Part shown: positions 1 to 9,612 of the stretch, piece by piece | How positions within the stretch are numbered: the stretch's first letter is position 1 | How the letters are laid out: the number at the start of each line of letters is the position of its first letter | Assembly: GCF_022352215.1 (NCBI RefSeq) | Contig: NZ_JAKRWF010000002.1 | Location: 496,001-560,000 of the forward strand | Origin: Flavihumibacter cheonanensis | GTDB taxonomy: Bacteria; Bacteroidota; Bacteroidia; Chitinophagales; Chitinophagaceae | Reading direction: 5' to 3' | Length of the DNA: 64,000 nucleotides | The notes under the pieces: generated by a model | Told to the model about the DNA's origin: nothing | Database searches by the model: none | Seen by the model: only the letters and a program-made list of their open reading frames with translations | Position numbers and translations under genes: made by a program

Positions 1-45
1 CGAAGGAGAATGTCGTAAATTAGCGCCGCAAGCAAACCAATCGAC

Positions 46-2976
46 ATGATCCAAGAACTGCAGCAACTGGGCCGACTATTAGAAGGTGAGTTGTATTATG
101 ATGCTGCGATGCGTACCCTGTATGCGACGGATGCTTCTGCTTACCGTGAACTGCCACTGGCGGTGGCTATTCCCAAACATGAGCAGGATATCAAAACATT
201 GATCGCATTTGCGAGAAAATATAAAACATCCCTGATTCCAAGGACAGCAGGAACCTCTCTTGCAGGCCAGGTGGTGGGATCCGGTATCGTGGTGGATGTA
301 TCCCGTACATTCACAAAGATCCTTGAATTAAATAAAGAAGAAGGATGGGTTCGGGTTCAACCGGGTGTAATCAGGGATGAGTTGAACCTGTTCCTTAAAC
401 CGCATGGACTGTTTTTCGGTCCGGAAACCAGTACTGCCAACCGCGCGATGATCGGAGGTATGGTGGGCAATAACTCCTGTGGTTCCAATTCAGTGGTATA
501 TCGTAGTACGAGAGAACATTTACTGGAAGTAAAAGCCATCTTAAGTGATGGTTCGGAAGCAGAATTTAAAGCACTCAGCCTGGATGAATTTCATGCCAAA
601 TGCGAAGGTGACCGTTTGGAGAACCAGATCTACAGAAAAGTTCGCAGCTTATTGAGTGATTATAACAACCAGGAAGAAGTCCGCAGAGAGTTTCCTAAAA
701 AGACAGTTGAAAGAAGAAATACAGGCTATGCAGTCGATCTGTTACTGGATACCGCACCCTTCACTGCCGGTGAGCCGGATTTTAATTTCTGCTCGCTGAT
801 TGCGGGATCAGAAGGAACCCTTGCTTTTCTTACAGAAATCAAATTGAATGTAGTTCCTCTTCCTCCCAAAGAAATCGGGTTGCTTTGTGTGCATTTCAAT
901 ACGATTGATGAATCCCTCCGAGCGAACCTGATCGCCTTAAAATATCGTCCGAGTGCAAGTGAACTGATTGATCATTATATCCTGGAATGTACCAAGCAGA
1001 ACCGCGAACAAATGCAGAATCGCTTTTTCGTGCAGGGTGATCCTGGTGCGATCCTGGTGGTGGAGTTTGCCAGAAATTCAAAAGAAGAAATCGAAAAAGA
1101 TGCCGCCGCTTGCGAGGCTGAAATGCGGGCCGCGGGATTGGGTTATCATTTTCCTTTATTGTTTGGAGCAGATACAAAAAAGATCTGGACACTACGCAAA
1201 GCTGGACTCGGACTGCTTTCCAACTTGCCGGGTGATGAAAAAGCAGTGCCCGTGATTGAGGATACAGCAGTGGATGTAGAGGACTTGCCAGCTTTCATCA
1301 GGGAATTCAATGAAATACTTACAAAGCATGGATTGTATTCTGTGCATTATGCACATGCAGGCTCAGGTGAATTGCATTTAAGACCTATTTTAAATCTCAA
1401 GACAGCTGAAGGCAACCGGATGTTCCGGGTGATTGCTGAAGAGATTGCGACCCTGGTAAAAAAATACAAGGGCTCCTTAAGTGGAGAACATGGTGATGGA
1501 CGATTGAGAGGGGAATTTATCAAACAGATGGTAGGAGAGAAGAATTACCTGCTGCTGAAAGAAATCAAAAAAGTGTGGGATCCGGAGCATATTTTCAATC
1601 CGAATAAGATTGTGGATACACCACCGATGGATACCATGTTGCGGTATACACCCGGACAACAAACACCTGCTTTTAAAACCGTATTCAGGTATTATAACCA
1701 GGATGTATTACAACATGCGGAGCAATGTAATGGATCGGGAGATTGTCGCAAGACACATTTGAGCGGAGGAACGATGTGCCCATCGTATATGGCTACCCGA
1801 AATGAAAAAGATACGACCAGGGCCAGGGCAAATATCCTTCGTGAGTTTCTGACTCATTCAGATAAAGCCAATCGGTTTGATCATGAAGAGATAAAGCAAG
1901 TTATGGATCTCTGTTTAAGTTGTAAGGCTTGTAAAACTGAATGCCCGTCCAATGTGGATATGGCAAAACTGAAGGCCGAATTCCTGCAGCAATATTATGA
2001 CAGTAATGGAGTACCGTTGAGAAGCAGGCTGATCGCGAATTTCAGCTTGTCGGCAAAGCTGGGATCCATCGCACCGGGACTCTATAATTTTGCCATGACC
2101 AATAAGGTGGTAAGTAAGTGGGTCAAAAATTTTGCAGGATTTGCATTGGAACGCTCCTTGCCAACCCTTGCTGATACTACACTTAAAAGCTGGTTTAAGA
2201 CACACAATAAATCTGGCTCTTATGCGAGTGAGACGGGCACTCACCAAAGGCGAGTTTACCTTTTCTGTGATGAATTCACCAATTACAATGATGTGGAGAT
2301 CGGGCAGAAGGCAATTCTTTTATTAGAGCGACTTGGATATGAAGTAATCATTCCGGAACATGAGGAAAGTGGAAGAAGCTGGATGTCAAAAGGATTGATC
2401 CGCCACGCAAAGGGAATTGCCAACCGCAATATTGAGAAGCTGCGGCCCATAATTAGTGATGAAACACCGTTGATCGGAATTGAACCCAGTGCCATCCTGA
2501 CCTTCCGCGATGAGTATATTGATCTCGCGGAGGATGAATTGCTGGATGATGCTAAAGCGCTGGCACAACATGTTTATATGATCGATGAATTTTTGGCAAA
2601 GGAAATAAGTCTAGCGAGAATATCAGCTGAAGCATTTACAAAAGAAAAGAGGCAGGTAAAACTGCACGGTCATTGTCAGCAGAAAGCAATTTCATCAGTG
2701 GGTCCATCTGTTCAGTTATTATCTTTTCCTGAAAATTATACAGTGGAAACAATTCCATCGGGTTGTTGTGGAATGGCGGGCTCCTTTGGATATGAGAAAG
2801 AGCATTATGAAATTTCGATGAAGGTGGGTGAACTTGTTTTGTTGCCAACGGTTCGTGCAGCTTCGGAAGAAACCATCATTGCAGCTCCAGGTACTTCATG
2901 CCGGCACCAGATCAAGGATGGTACAGGTCGCAAGGCAAAGCATCCGGTGGAAGTGTTGTATGAAGCGTTGGTATAA
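46..2976 (+). CDS. FAD-binding and Fe-S-binding D-lactate/glycolate-type dehydrogenase
   Basis: This 976-residue protein joins a flavin dehydrogenase to an iron-sulfur electron-transfer half. Residues about 25-270 form an FAD_binding_4 (VAO-type) fold with PRTAGTSLAG and GGMVGNNSCGS. The FAD-oxidase C-terminal domain follows, with HAGSGELHLRP and SGEHGDGR. A ferredoxin-like region holds CLSCKACKTECP, and the C-terminus has a CCG-type motif (GCCGMAGSFGYE). The family oxidises D-lactate, glycolate or a related 2-hydroxyacid and passes electrons toward quinone. No transmembrane segment is seen, so it is probably cytoplasmic or peripheral on the membrane. The substrate cannot be fixed from sequence. 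It converges with the next gene, 4 bp between the stop codons. Confidence 0.85.
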   Translation: MIQELQQLGRLLEGELYYDAAMRTLYATDASAYRELPLAVAIPKHEQDIKTLIAFARKYKTSLIPRTAGTSLAGQVVGSGIVVDVSRTFTKILELNKEEGWVRVQPGVIRDELNLFLKPHGLFFGPETSTANRAMIGGMVGNNSCGSNSVVYRSTREHLLEVKAILSDGSEAEFKALSLDEFHAKCEGDRLENQIYRKVRSLLSDYNNQEEVRREFPKKTVERRNTGYAVDLLLDTAPFTAGEPDFNFCSLIAGSEGTLAFLTEIKLNVVPLPPKEIGLLCVHFNTIDESLRANLIALKYRPSASELIDHYILECTKQNREQMQNRFFVQGDPGAILVVEFARNSKEEIEKDAAACEAEMRAAGLGYHFPLLFGADTKKIWTLRKAGLGLLSNLPGDEKAVPVIEDTAVDVEDLPAFIREFNEILTKHGLYSVHYAHAGSGELHLRPILNLKTAEGNRMFRVIAEEIATLVKKYKGSLSGEHGDGRLRGEFIKQMVGEKNYLLLKEIKKVWDPEHIFNPNKIVDTPPMDTMLRYTPGQQTPAFKTVFRYYNQDVLQHAEQCNGSGDCRKTHLSGGTMCPSYMATRNEKDTTRARANILREFLTHSDKANRFDHEEIKQVMDLCLSCKACKTECPSNVDMAKLKAEFLQQYYDSNGVPLRSRLIANFSLSAKLGSIAPGLYNFAMTNKVVSKWVKNFAGFALERSLPTLADTTLKSWFKTHNKSGSYASETGTHQRRVYLFCDEFTNYNDVEIGQKAILLLERLGYEVIIPEHEESGRSWMSKGLIRHAKGIANRNIEKLRPIISDETPLIGIEPSAILTFRDEYIDLAEDELLDDAKALAQHVYMIDEFLAKEISLARISAEAFTKEKRQVKLHGHCQQKAISSVGPSVQLLSFPENYTVETIPSGCCGMAGSFGYEKEHYEISMKVGELVLLPTVRAASEETIIAAPGTSCRHQIKDGTGRKAKHPVEVLYEALV

Positions 2977-2980
2977 TCAA

Positions 2981-4270
2981 TCACTCAAACTCCAACACAT
3001 AAGTTGAGAAGTATTTCCCCAGATCAGAATATTTGAAAAACAGGCGGGCTTTTTTTCCGAGGCGCAAACTGGTACGTTTGGTTTTTATGTCTTCCTCCGA
3101 GTTCATGGGTTGGAGAGAAGGATACCAGAGTACATGTCCGGGCTTCTCCAAAAGTTTTTGAGGGGCAGACCACTGCTGGGAGTTATCACCCTTGCCAAGG
3201 TCTTTGTTTTTGTTGAATGAGATATATAATTCATCACCAATCCAGGATTGCCCTTCTACTTTTCCCATCAGCATCACCCAGCAATTGAGGTATTCATTCC
3301 ACGATACAGATGGTCCCCAATGAAAACCACCGGTAGGAGAAGAGGCCGGTCCGCCTCCTGCGTTTTGAGGAATCTGCAACGAGGCTACTGGTTTTCCGGT
3401 TCCATCCCAGGCTGCTGTAAACCCGCTGCCACCCCATCGCTGCGCTTTGCCCTGTGGTTGGTCCAAATCAGAAATGGCAATTCTTGCCACGCTGATACAT
3501 TGTCCGCTCCATTCTTTTGTTGGATCGTAACTAACAGAGTCGTACTGTTCAGGATAACCATATTCGCCATAAAATAAATAGATTGAATCGCCTACTGCAA
3601 CGGCGGAAGGATCACCCACACCACCGGCAAAGGTTTTGGACGTATTATGTGGTTTGAGGATCATGCGGGCTTGTTTATCTTCTATAAAAAGTCCGCGGTT
3701 TTCCCAGTTCCAGCCACCATCTGTTGATTTCATAATACCTATGCGACAAACTGCTGCGGGTGTGATACGTTCTGTTAATCCCAGTGGCCATTTTTGATCA
3801 ATATAACCCTCACCTGTAACCGAATCATAAGGTAGTGTTTCGGGATAGTTTTCGTTATGGTAAATAGTATAAAGTGTTTTTCCGGATGGATCTTTGCTAT
3901 CCTGGTAAACAGTTTCAAACCAGACAGCTCCATGTAGTCCAGGTTGACCAACAGGTGCATTGACTGGTAGTGTAGGAGCTATATAGGCGCTGGCGGGATT
4001 GCTGAACGCTTCATCTGCATTTTTACCACTTGAGAATTTCAGATCGTGTGCAGCACCCCAAACAGGATCTTCGCCATACTTTCCCGGGAAAATCCGGAAG
4101 GTATCCCCGATCCAGGCTTCCGCCATATTGCAGTCAACGAAATTGTTGAAATGGAAGGTATCGGTTTCGATCAGTTTAAAACTGATAGGGGAATCCGTTT
4201 TTGTTGTGGTTGTGCAGGAAATGGCAAACAACAGGAATGAGAATCCAGGGATGAAAATTGATTTTGGCAT
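2981..4270 (-). CDS. Lipoprotein with glycosidase-like beta-propeller features
   Basis: The 429-residue product begins with a lipoprotein signal (FLLFAISC), so it should be lipid-anchored in the envelope. The mature part is rich in Trp, Gly and Asp with phrases such as GVGDPSAVAVGDSIYLFYGEYG and GFHWGPSVSWNEYLNCWVMLMG. These resemble blades of five-bladed propellers of the GH32/GH43/GH130 or exo-sialidase type. I cannot point to catalytic residues, so enzymatic activity is only a guess. The gene diverges from the ECF sigma gene, with about 180 bp between them. Confidence 0.55.
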   Translation of the reverse strand: MPKSIFIPGFSFLLFAISCTTTTKTDSPISFKLIETDTFHFNNFVDCNMAEAWIGDTFRIFPGKYGEDPVWGAAHDLKFSSGKNADEAFSNPASAYIAPTLPVNAPVGQPGLHGAVWFETVYQDSKDPSGKTLYTIYHNENYPETLPYDSVTGEGYIDQKWPLGLTERITPAAVCRIGIMKSTDGGWNWENRGLFIEDKQARMILKPHNTSKTFAGGVGDPSAVAVGDSIYLFYGEYGYPEQYDSVSYDPTKEWSGQCISVARIAISDLDQPQGKAQRWGGSGFTAAWDGTGKPVASLQIPQNAGGGPASSPTGGFHWGPSVSWNEYLNCWVMLMGKVEGQSWIGDELYISFNKNKDLGKGDNSQQWSAPQKLLEKPGHVLWYPSLQPMNSEEDIKTKRTSLRLGKKARLFFKYSDLGKYFSTYVLEFE

Positions 4271-4276
4271 ATAGCA

Positions 4277-4351
4277 ATTGGTATAACTCTATTAATATAC
4301 AACTATTCATTTGTTGAATAAAGATTGATACAGACTCACTGTTATACCATT
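4277..4351. repeat. Long-range inverted repeat in divergent promoter region
   Basis: ATTGGTATAAC at 4277-4287 is nearly the reverse complement of GTTATACCATT at 4341-4351 (10 of 11 positions), with 53 bp between the arms. It lies between the divergent lipoprotein and ECF sigma genes. It could be a two-site operator or chance in AT-rich DNA. Confidence 0.3.
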
Positions 4352-4448
4352 GAAATTATTTTGGGTTGCTGAAAATCCATTAGGGCTTTTTTAGTATTTT
4401 CATTGTAATCTAGACTGCAATAGAACTGTGACTGCCGCTACAACAACC

Positions 4449-4967
4449 ATGTACACTAATCCTGGTAGAGAACTGGAATTGGAGTTCGAAAGAATTTTCA
4501 ATGAAAACAACCAGTCCGTTTACCAACTGGCTTTAAAGGTCACAAAGTCGGGGCCCCAGGCTTGCGATATTATGCAGGATGTGTTCATAAAACTCTGGGA
4601 AACTCGCGATCAGTGGGAAGAAATCCGCAATATGGAGGCCTGGTTACACAGAGTAACACGTAACCGCCTGATTGATTATTTAAGAAAAGTAGCTGCGGAT
4701 CAACGCTTACAGGATAAACTTTGGAAGCGTGTTCAGGATGAGCAACCTTCTGCTGAAGCAGCACTGGATGCAAAAGAATCAGCCACTATATTGCAGCAGA
4801 TCATTAATGAGCTACCGCCGCAGCGCAAACTCGTGTATTTAATGAGTCGGGAGCAGGGACTTAATTACAACGAAATCGCTGAGGAATTATCCGTTTCAAA
4901 GCATACCGTTAAGAATCAATTATCACTTGCTTTACGCTTTCTTCAAAAAAAGTTGTCCCTCGAATAG
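4449..4967 (+). CDS. ECF RNA polymerase sigma factor
   Basis: A sigma-70 family ECF factor of 172 residues (179 from the GTG at 4428). Region 2 is seen in DIMQDVFIKLWETRDQWEEIRNMEAWLHRVTRNRLIDYLR. Region 4 helix-turn-helix follows near the C-terminus (YNEIAEELSVSKHTVKNQLSLALRFLQ). I prefer the ATG at 4449, because the GTG only adds a Thr/Ala-rich stretch. It is followed 53 bp later by a FecR anti-sigma gene and then an STN-containing SusC. In such sets substrate binding at the outer-membrane receptor releases the sigma factor through FecR, so this factor probably drives the susC-susD-peptidase genes downstream. Confidence 0.93.
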   Translation: MYTNPGRELELEFERIFNENNQSVYQLALKVTKSGPQACDIMQDVFIKLWETRDQWEEIRNMEAWLHRVTRNRLIDYLRKVAADQRLQDKLWKRVQDEQPSAEAALDAKESATILQQIINELPPQRKLVYLMSREQGLNYNEIAEELSVSKHTVKNQLSLALRFLQKKLSLE

Positions 4968-5020
4968 GAACATCTTAACTCCACTTCGTCATCTTATCAG
5001 ATGGCATTTCCATCATCCCA

Positions 5021-5962
5021 ATGAATCAAAGGTTTAAACACCTGTTCAGGAAATACCTGGATAACAATTGCAGCAGGGAGGAATTCAACGAGCTTTTTGC
5101 CTATATGGAACAAGAGGGAAACCAGGATTCCATGGAAGCCGTATTGAAATCCCTGACAGAGGAGCAGGAACCGGAAAGGTCTGTGCGCCGGAAATGGTTA
5201 TTGCCGGCAATTGCCGCAGCCGCCTCTATTCTGGTGGTAGTTGCTGCAGTTAGCTGGTGGCAGACTCAAACCAGTAACCCCGCAAAGGGGTTGGTTAAAA
5301 ATGGTATTGAACAGTCAGGAACAGTTCTTTCAAAATCAACAGAAAAATCGGAATACAAATACATTTTGTTACCCGACAGTACACAGGTTTGGTTAAACGC
5401 CGACAGTAAATTGGATTTTCCGGAGCTATTTGACAGCAAAAAACGCGTGGTTTATTTAACTGGTGAAGCTTATTTCGATGTACGGCATGCTGAAAAAATC
5501 CCCTTTATCATTCATACCGGGAAAGTGCGTACAGAGGTATTGGGAACTGCCTTTAATATCAAGGCTTATCCGGATATGGAGAAAATAACGGTATCTGTGA
5601 AAAGAGGTAAAGTGAAAGTAAACTATGCGGATCGGGAGGTAGCTGTCTTAACCAAAGGAAAGGAGGTGGTGATCGCGCAACAGAGTCAGCAAGTGAAAGA
5701 AAAGCCGGTAAAGGAAGAGCAAACTGCAGGATGGCAGGAAGGAAACCTGGTTTATGATGACTATTCAGTAGGTGATATCCTGGCGGATCTGGAAAGAGTT
5801 TATAATGTAAAGATCCAGGTTGGGTCATCCGAGCTGAAAGCCATTCGGGTTACAACCAATCTAAAAAGGCAATACGGAGTTGAAAATGCATTGGAGATTT
5901 TGGCTCGCCTTACAGGAACAGAAATAGCAATTGATAATGGTATTTATATTATGAAAAAATAA
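5021..5962 (+). CDS. FecR-family anti-sigma factor/signal transducer
   Basis: A 313-residue FecR homologue. The N-terminal cytoplasmic part (KYLDNNCSREEFNELFAYME) is the anti-sigma segment. One transmembrane helix lies at about residues 62-82 (LLPAIAAAASILVVVAAVSW). The periplasmic FecR domain includes LPDSTQVWLNADSKLDFP and GEAYFDVRHAEKIPFIIHT. A C-terminal DUF4974-type domain ends in GTEIAIDNGIYIMKK. It sits between its ECF sigma factor and an STN-containing SusC, the normal order for Bacteroidota cell-surface signalling. It should relay the substrate-occupied state of the receptor across the inner membrane. Confidence 0.95.
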   Translation: MNQRFKHLFRKYLDNNCSREEFNELFAYMEQEGNQDSMEAVLKSLTEEQEPERSVRRKWLLPAIAAAASILVVVAAVSWWQTQTSNPAKGLVKNGIEQSGTVLSKSTEKSEYKYILLPDSTQVWLNADSKLDFPELFDSKKRVVYLTGEAYFDVRHAEKIPFIIHTGKVRTEVLGTAFNIKAYPDMEKITVSVKRGKVKVNYADREVAVLTKGKEVVIAQQSQQVKEKPVKEEQTAGWQEGNLVYDDYSVGDILADLERVYNVKIQVGSSELKAIRVTTNLKRQYGVENALEILARLTGTEIAIDNGIYIMKK

Positions 5963-5996
5963 TAACAACCACATGAGTAGTAGCTAAAAACAAAAA

Positions 5997-6025
5997 GACC
6001 GCTACAGGGGCAAGCTGTCGCGGTC
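5997..6025 (+). promoter_or_regulatory. Stem-loop in fecR-susC leader
   Basis: GACCGC-T-ACAG pairs with CTGT-C-GCGGTC around a 7-nt loop, giving 10 pairs with one internal mismatch. On the + strand it is followed by TGGCTTAAAA rather than a T-run, so it is not a classic terminator in that direction. On the - strand it is followed by TTTTTG. It lies 42 bp before the chosen susC start and could act as an attenuator, a processing site or an mRNA stabiliser. Confidence 0.5.
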
Positions 6026-6067
6026 TGGCTTAAAAACTGTTTGAGAAAATTTAAACCAATCAAAACT

Positions 6068-9000
6068 ATGAGTTTTAATTCAAAAACGCATAGGTGGAGG
6101 CCGTTTGACCTTTACCTACTGCCGTTCCTGCACCAAGTATTCAGCAGCAGGAAAATTCAAGGACTAGTTATGAGAGCATTGACCCTGGCAATCTTATTGA
6201 CTATCAATGGTGTATTGATGGCCGAAACTTCCTCGGGGCAGGATCTGAGTAAAATCCGGATTTCCATTGACCTGAAGAATGTTCCGATGAAAGCAGCCCT
6301 GAAGAAGATAGAAGGCTCAACCGACCTTTCTTTCTCTTTCCGGACAGCCGACCTTTCAAGTCTGCGTAATGTCAGTTATGCAGCTGAAAACATCCCTGTT
6401 GACAAGTTATTGGATGCCTTGTTTGAAAATACGGGTCTGAAATACGAGGTGATCAATTCTAATATCATCATTCGAAAGGTAGCTACCCCAGAAGCACCTT
6501 CACCAGTACGTTCCGGTATCGCATTTGAAGGCGGTATCCGCGGAAGGGTGGTAAATACAAGGGGAGAACCGGTTCCCAATGCATCTATCCTGGTAACCGG
6601 GGTTAACCAGGGTACAGCAGCGGATATGGATGGACGTTTTTCCTTATCCGGATTGAAAGCCGGAACCTATACGGTAGTTGTTACAGCAGTTGGGTACGGA
6701 AAACAGGAAAGAACTGTAAGTGTAACTGATGACAATATAGCTACCATCAATATTGAACTTTCAGAGGATAATGCCGACATGGCTGAAGTAACTGTAACGG
6801 CCCTGGGTATCCGAAGAGAAAAAAGAGAACTAGGTTATTCTGCACAGGAGGTTAAAGGTGATGCCATTACCGCCAGTCGTCAGCCGAATATTGTAAATGC
6901 ATTACAAGGGCAGGCGGCAGGATTGCAGATCAATTCCGGAGGTGGTGCACCCGGACAGGGATCCAAGATCATTCTTAGAGGTTTGAACTCACTGGATCCG
7001 AATCGTGATTTTCAGCCCTTGTTTATCATTGATGGTATACCGGTAGACAATACTACAGATGTATCAGATGGAAGCTCTTTATACGGTATCAGCAACCGTG
7101 CTGCGGATATCAATCCCGATGATATTGAAAGCATCAATATCCTTAAAGGAGGTGCTGCAACCGCATTGTATGGTTTGAGAGCATCAACAGGTGCCATTAT
7201 CATTACTACCAAATCCGGAAAAGCAGGTAAACTGAGAGGAAGCGTTACCTCCACTTATGGAGTGGATGAGATCAATATGTATCCTGAAACACAAACCAAA
7301 TATACACAGGGCTGGCAGGGTGTATATGATCCCAGCAGTTTCTGGCCAACTACGGGCCCTACTATTGAAGAAGCAAAAGCAATTGATCCAACGCATCCGG
7401 ACAAGATCTTCAATAATTTTAAACACGGCTACAAAACAGGTAACTCCTTCCGTAATTCTCTGAATATATCCGGAGGATCAGAGCGTGCCATCTTTACCGG
7501 TACTTTCTCCCAGTTCAACCAGGAAGGAATCATGCCGTTCACGGATTATAAGAATATATCCGCCAAAGTGGGAGGTGAATTCAAGCTTTCCGAAAAAGTA
7601 AAATTCGGAAGTAGTGTGAACTATGTTAAATCAGGTGGGCGCAGGGGTAATGCGGATCGTTACAATGAAAACCTGACTTATTTTTCACCCCGCTGGGATA
7701 TCTGGGATTATATCAAGGAAAACGGAACACAGAATACCATTGTAGGCTCCGGTAATGATAACCCGATTTATGTATTGAGAGGAGTAGATTACAGAGACAA
7801 TGTGGATCGGATTATCACGAACTCACATTTCACGTATTCTCCTGCAAAATGGCTGGATATCAATTATCGATTTGGAGCAGATATCTACAGTGATTCCAGG
7901 ACTTCAAAATCTCCTGGCCCAATGGGGTTGCCGGATGAAATTTATCCCGCCAGTGATTTTGGCTTTGGAAATATTTCTGAATACACAGCCAGAAATACGA
8001 TCCTGAACTCAACCTTAATGTTGAATTTCAAGAATAAAATCGGTCAGCATTTGCAGTCGTCATTGAAAGTTGGACATGATCTGTTTGCAACCAAAAGAAC
8101 CACTGTATATGCCAATGGTGATACCCTGGTTGTTCCCAATTTTTACAACCTGAATAATGCCAAGCGGGTAACCGGTTCCAATTCATTAAGAGAATATCGG
8201 ATTATTGGTCTGTTTGCAGACTGGACATTGAGCTGGAAGAACTACCTGTATATGACGTTGACGTACAGGAATGATTTCACTTCAACCTTGTCAAAGGATA
8301 ATCGTTCCTTCAGTTATCCGTCTGCAAGTTTGAGTTATATATTCTCTGAGACATTCAATCTTCCTGATTGGATCAGCTTTGGCAAAGCGAGAGTATCTGT
8401 TGCTAAAATTGGTAAGGATGCGGTTCCTTATGCAACCAGCTCCGGATTTAATCTTGGCTCACCCCTTAATAACAATGTGATTCCTTTCTTCCTTTCTACT
8501 CAAACAGGAGATCCCAACCTTCGTCCCGAGTTTACCACTTCCTATGAAGGAGGCCTGGAATTGAAGTTTCTGCAAAATCGCTTAGGCATTGATTTCACGT
8601 ATTATAATAACACTAGTAAGGACCTGATCATCCCGGTAAAAGTGCCGGTAACCAGTGGATATGATCAGATTTATCTGAACAGTGGCAGTATCCGTAACAA
8701 GGGTGTTGAAATCAGTTTATCCGGAACACCTGTTCAGACAAGAAATTTCTCCTGGGATGCGCGTGTGAATTTCACCTCCAACAAGAATACGGTATTGTCA
8801 ATTTATCCGGGACTCACGGAAATTGCAATTGCCAGCCAGTTTGGATACCTGAGTTCATCGGTTACTCAAAAATATATTCCGGGATATCCGGTTGGAGCCC
8901 TGTTTGGAAGAACCTATCAGCGTTATTATGGTGATAAAACAGAAAATCCTGCCATCCTGGAAAAAGATTTACCAATAGTTATAGGTGCAAATGGATTCCC

Positions 9001-9601
9001 AGTATTAAACCCGGCATCCAAACAACAATATATTGGTAATTCTCAGCCTAGGTGGATTGGAAGTTTTGGAAGTACTTTACGGTATAAAGGCCTGAGTTTA
9101 TCCTTCCTCTTTGATACACAACAAGGAGTGTACCGTTACAACCAGCTGGCTAATTTCCTTGCTGCTTTCCTTACTCATAAAGGATCAGAGAACCGGAATG
9201 ATATCATTGTGTTTGACGGAGTATTGGCAGATGGAAGTCCAAATACCAAACCAGTGTGGTTAGGACAGGGAGTTGGTCCGGATGGTGTGAACTATGGCAA
9301 TGGTTATTACCGGAATATATACCGCGGTGCATCTGAAACATTTGTAGAAGATGCCTCTTGGATTAGACTTCGTAACCTAAGCTTGGGTTATACCATTCCA
9401 TCTGATATTGTTACTAAATCAGGCTTCCTGACTGGTGCAACGGTAACTTTTACCGGGAACAATCTTTGGATTAATACCAAGTGGAGTGGATTTGATCCTG
9501 AAGCAAGTTCAACCAGTTCCGGAAGTGTAGCAGATGGTTTCTCCGGATTTACCTATCCTGCTACCCGGAGTTATCTTGTTTCACTCAATCTTAATTTCTA
9601 A
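6068..9601 (+). CDS. SusC/RagA-family TonB-dependent receptor with STN domain
   Basis: A large outer-membrane receptor of 1177 residues (1186 from an upstream TTG at 6041; the ATG is preferred). After a long N-terminal signal region comes an STN domain (IRISIDLKNVPMKAALKKIE), the module that contacts FecR. A carboxypeptidase-regulatory-like domain follows (GRVVNTRGEPVPNASILVTG), then the TonB plug (NALQGQAAGLQI, GAATALYGLRASTGAIIITT) and a 22-strand barrel ending in SLNLNF. It imports its ligand with energy from TonB and probably also signals through FecR to the ECF sigma factor. The susD partner begins 11 bp after the stop. Confidence 0.96.
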   Translation: MSFNSKTHRWRPFDLYLLPFLHQVFSSRKIQGLVMRALTLAILLTINGVLMAETSSGQDLSKIRISIDLKNVPMKAALKKIEGSTDLSFSFRTADLSSLRNVSYAAENIPVDKLLDALFENTGLKYEVINSNIIIRKVATPEAPSPVRSGIAFEGGIRGRVVNTRGEPVPNASILVTGVNQGTAADMDGRFSLSGLKAGTYTVVVTAVGYGKQERTVSVTDDNIATINIELSEDNADMAEVTVTALGIRREKRELGYSAQEVKGDAITASRQPNIVNALQGQAAGLQINSGGGAPGQGSKIILRGLNSLDPNRDFQPLFIIDGIPVDNTTDVSDGSSLYGISNRAADINPDDIESINILKGGAATALYGLRASTGAIIITTKSGKAGKLRGSVTSTYGVDEINMYPETQTKYTQGWQGVYDPSSFWPTTGPTIEEAKAIDPTHPDKIFNNFKHGYKTGNSFRNSLNISGGSERAIFTGTFSQFNQEGIMPFTDYKNISAKVGGEFKLSEKVKFGSSVNYVKSGGRRGNADRYNENLTYFSPRWDIWDYIKENGTQNTIVGSGNDNPIYVLRGVDYRDNVDRIITNSHFTYSPAKWLDINYRFGADIYSDSRTSKSPGPMGLPDEIYPASDFGFGNISEYTARNTILNSTLMLNFKNKIGQHLQSSLKVGHDLFATKRTTVYANGDTLVVPNFYNLNNAKRVTGSNSLREYRIIGLFADWTLSWKNYLYMTLTYRNDFTSTLSKDNRSFSYPSASLSYIFSETFNLPDWISFGKARVSVAKIGKDAVPYATSSGFNLGSPLNNNVIPFFLSTQTGDPNLRPEFTTSYEGGLELKFLQNRLGIDFTYYNNTSKDLIIPVKVPVTSGYDQIYLNSGSIRNKGVEISLSGTPVQTRNFSWDARVNFTSNKNTVLSIYPGLTEIAIASQFGYLSSSVTQKYIPGYPVGALFGRTYQRYYGDKTENPAILEKDLPIVIGANGFPVLNPASKQQYIGNSQPRWIGSFGSTLRYKGLSLSFLFDTQQGVYRYNQLANFLAAFLTHKGSENRNDIIVFDGVLADGSPNTKPVWLGQGVGPDGVNYGNGYYRNIYRGASETFVEDASWIRLRNLSLGYTIPSDIVTKSGFLTGATVTFTGNNLWINTKWSGFDPEASSTSSGSVADGFSGFTYPATRSYLVSLNLNF

Positions 9602-9612
9602 AACAGGTAACC

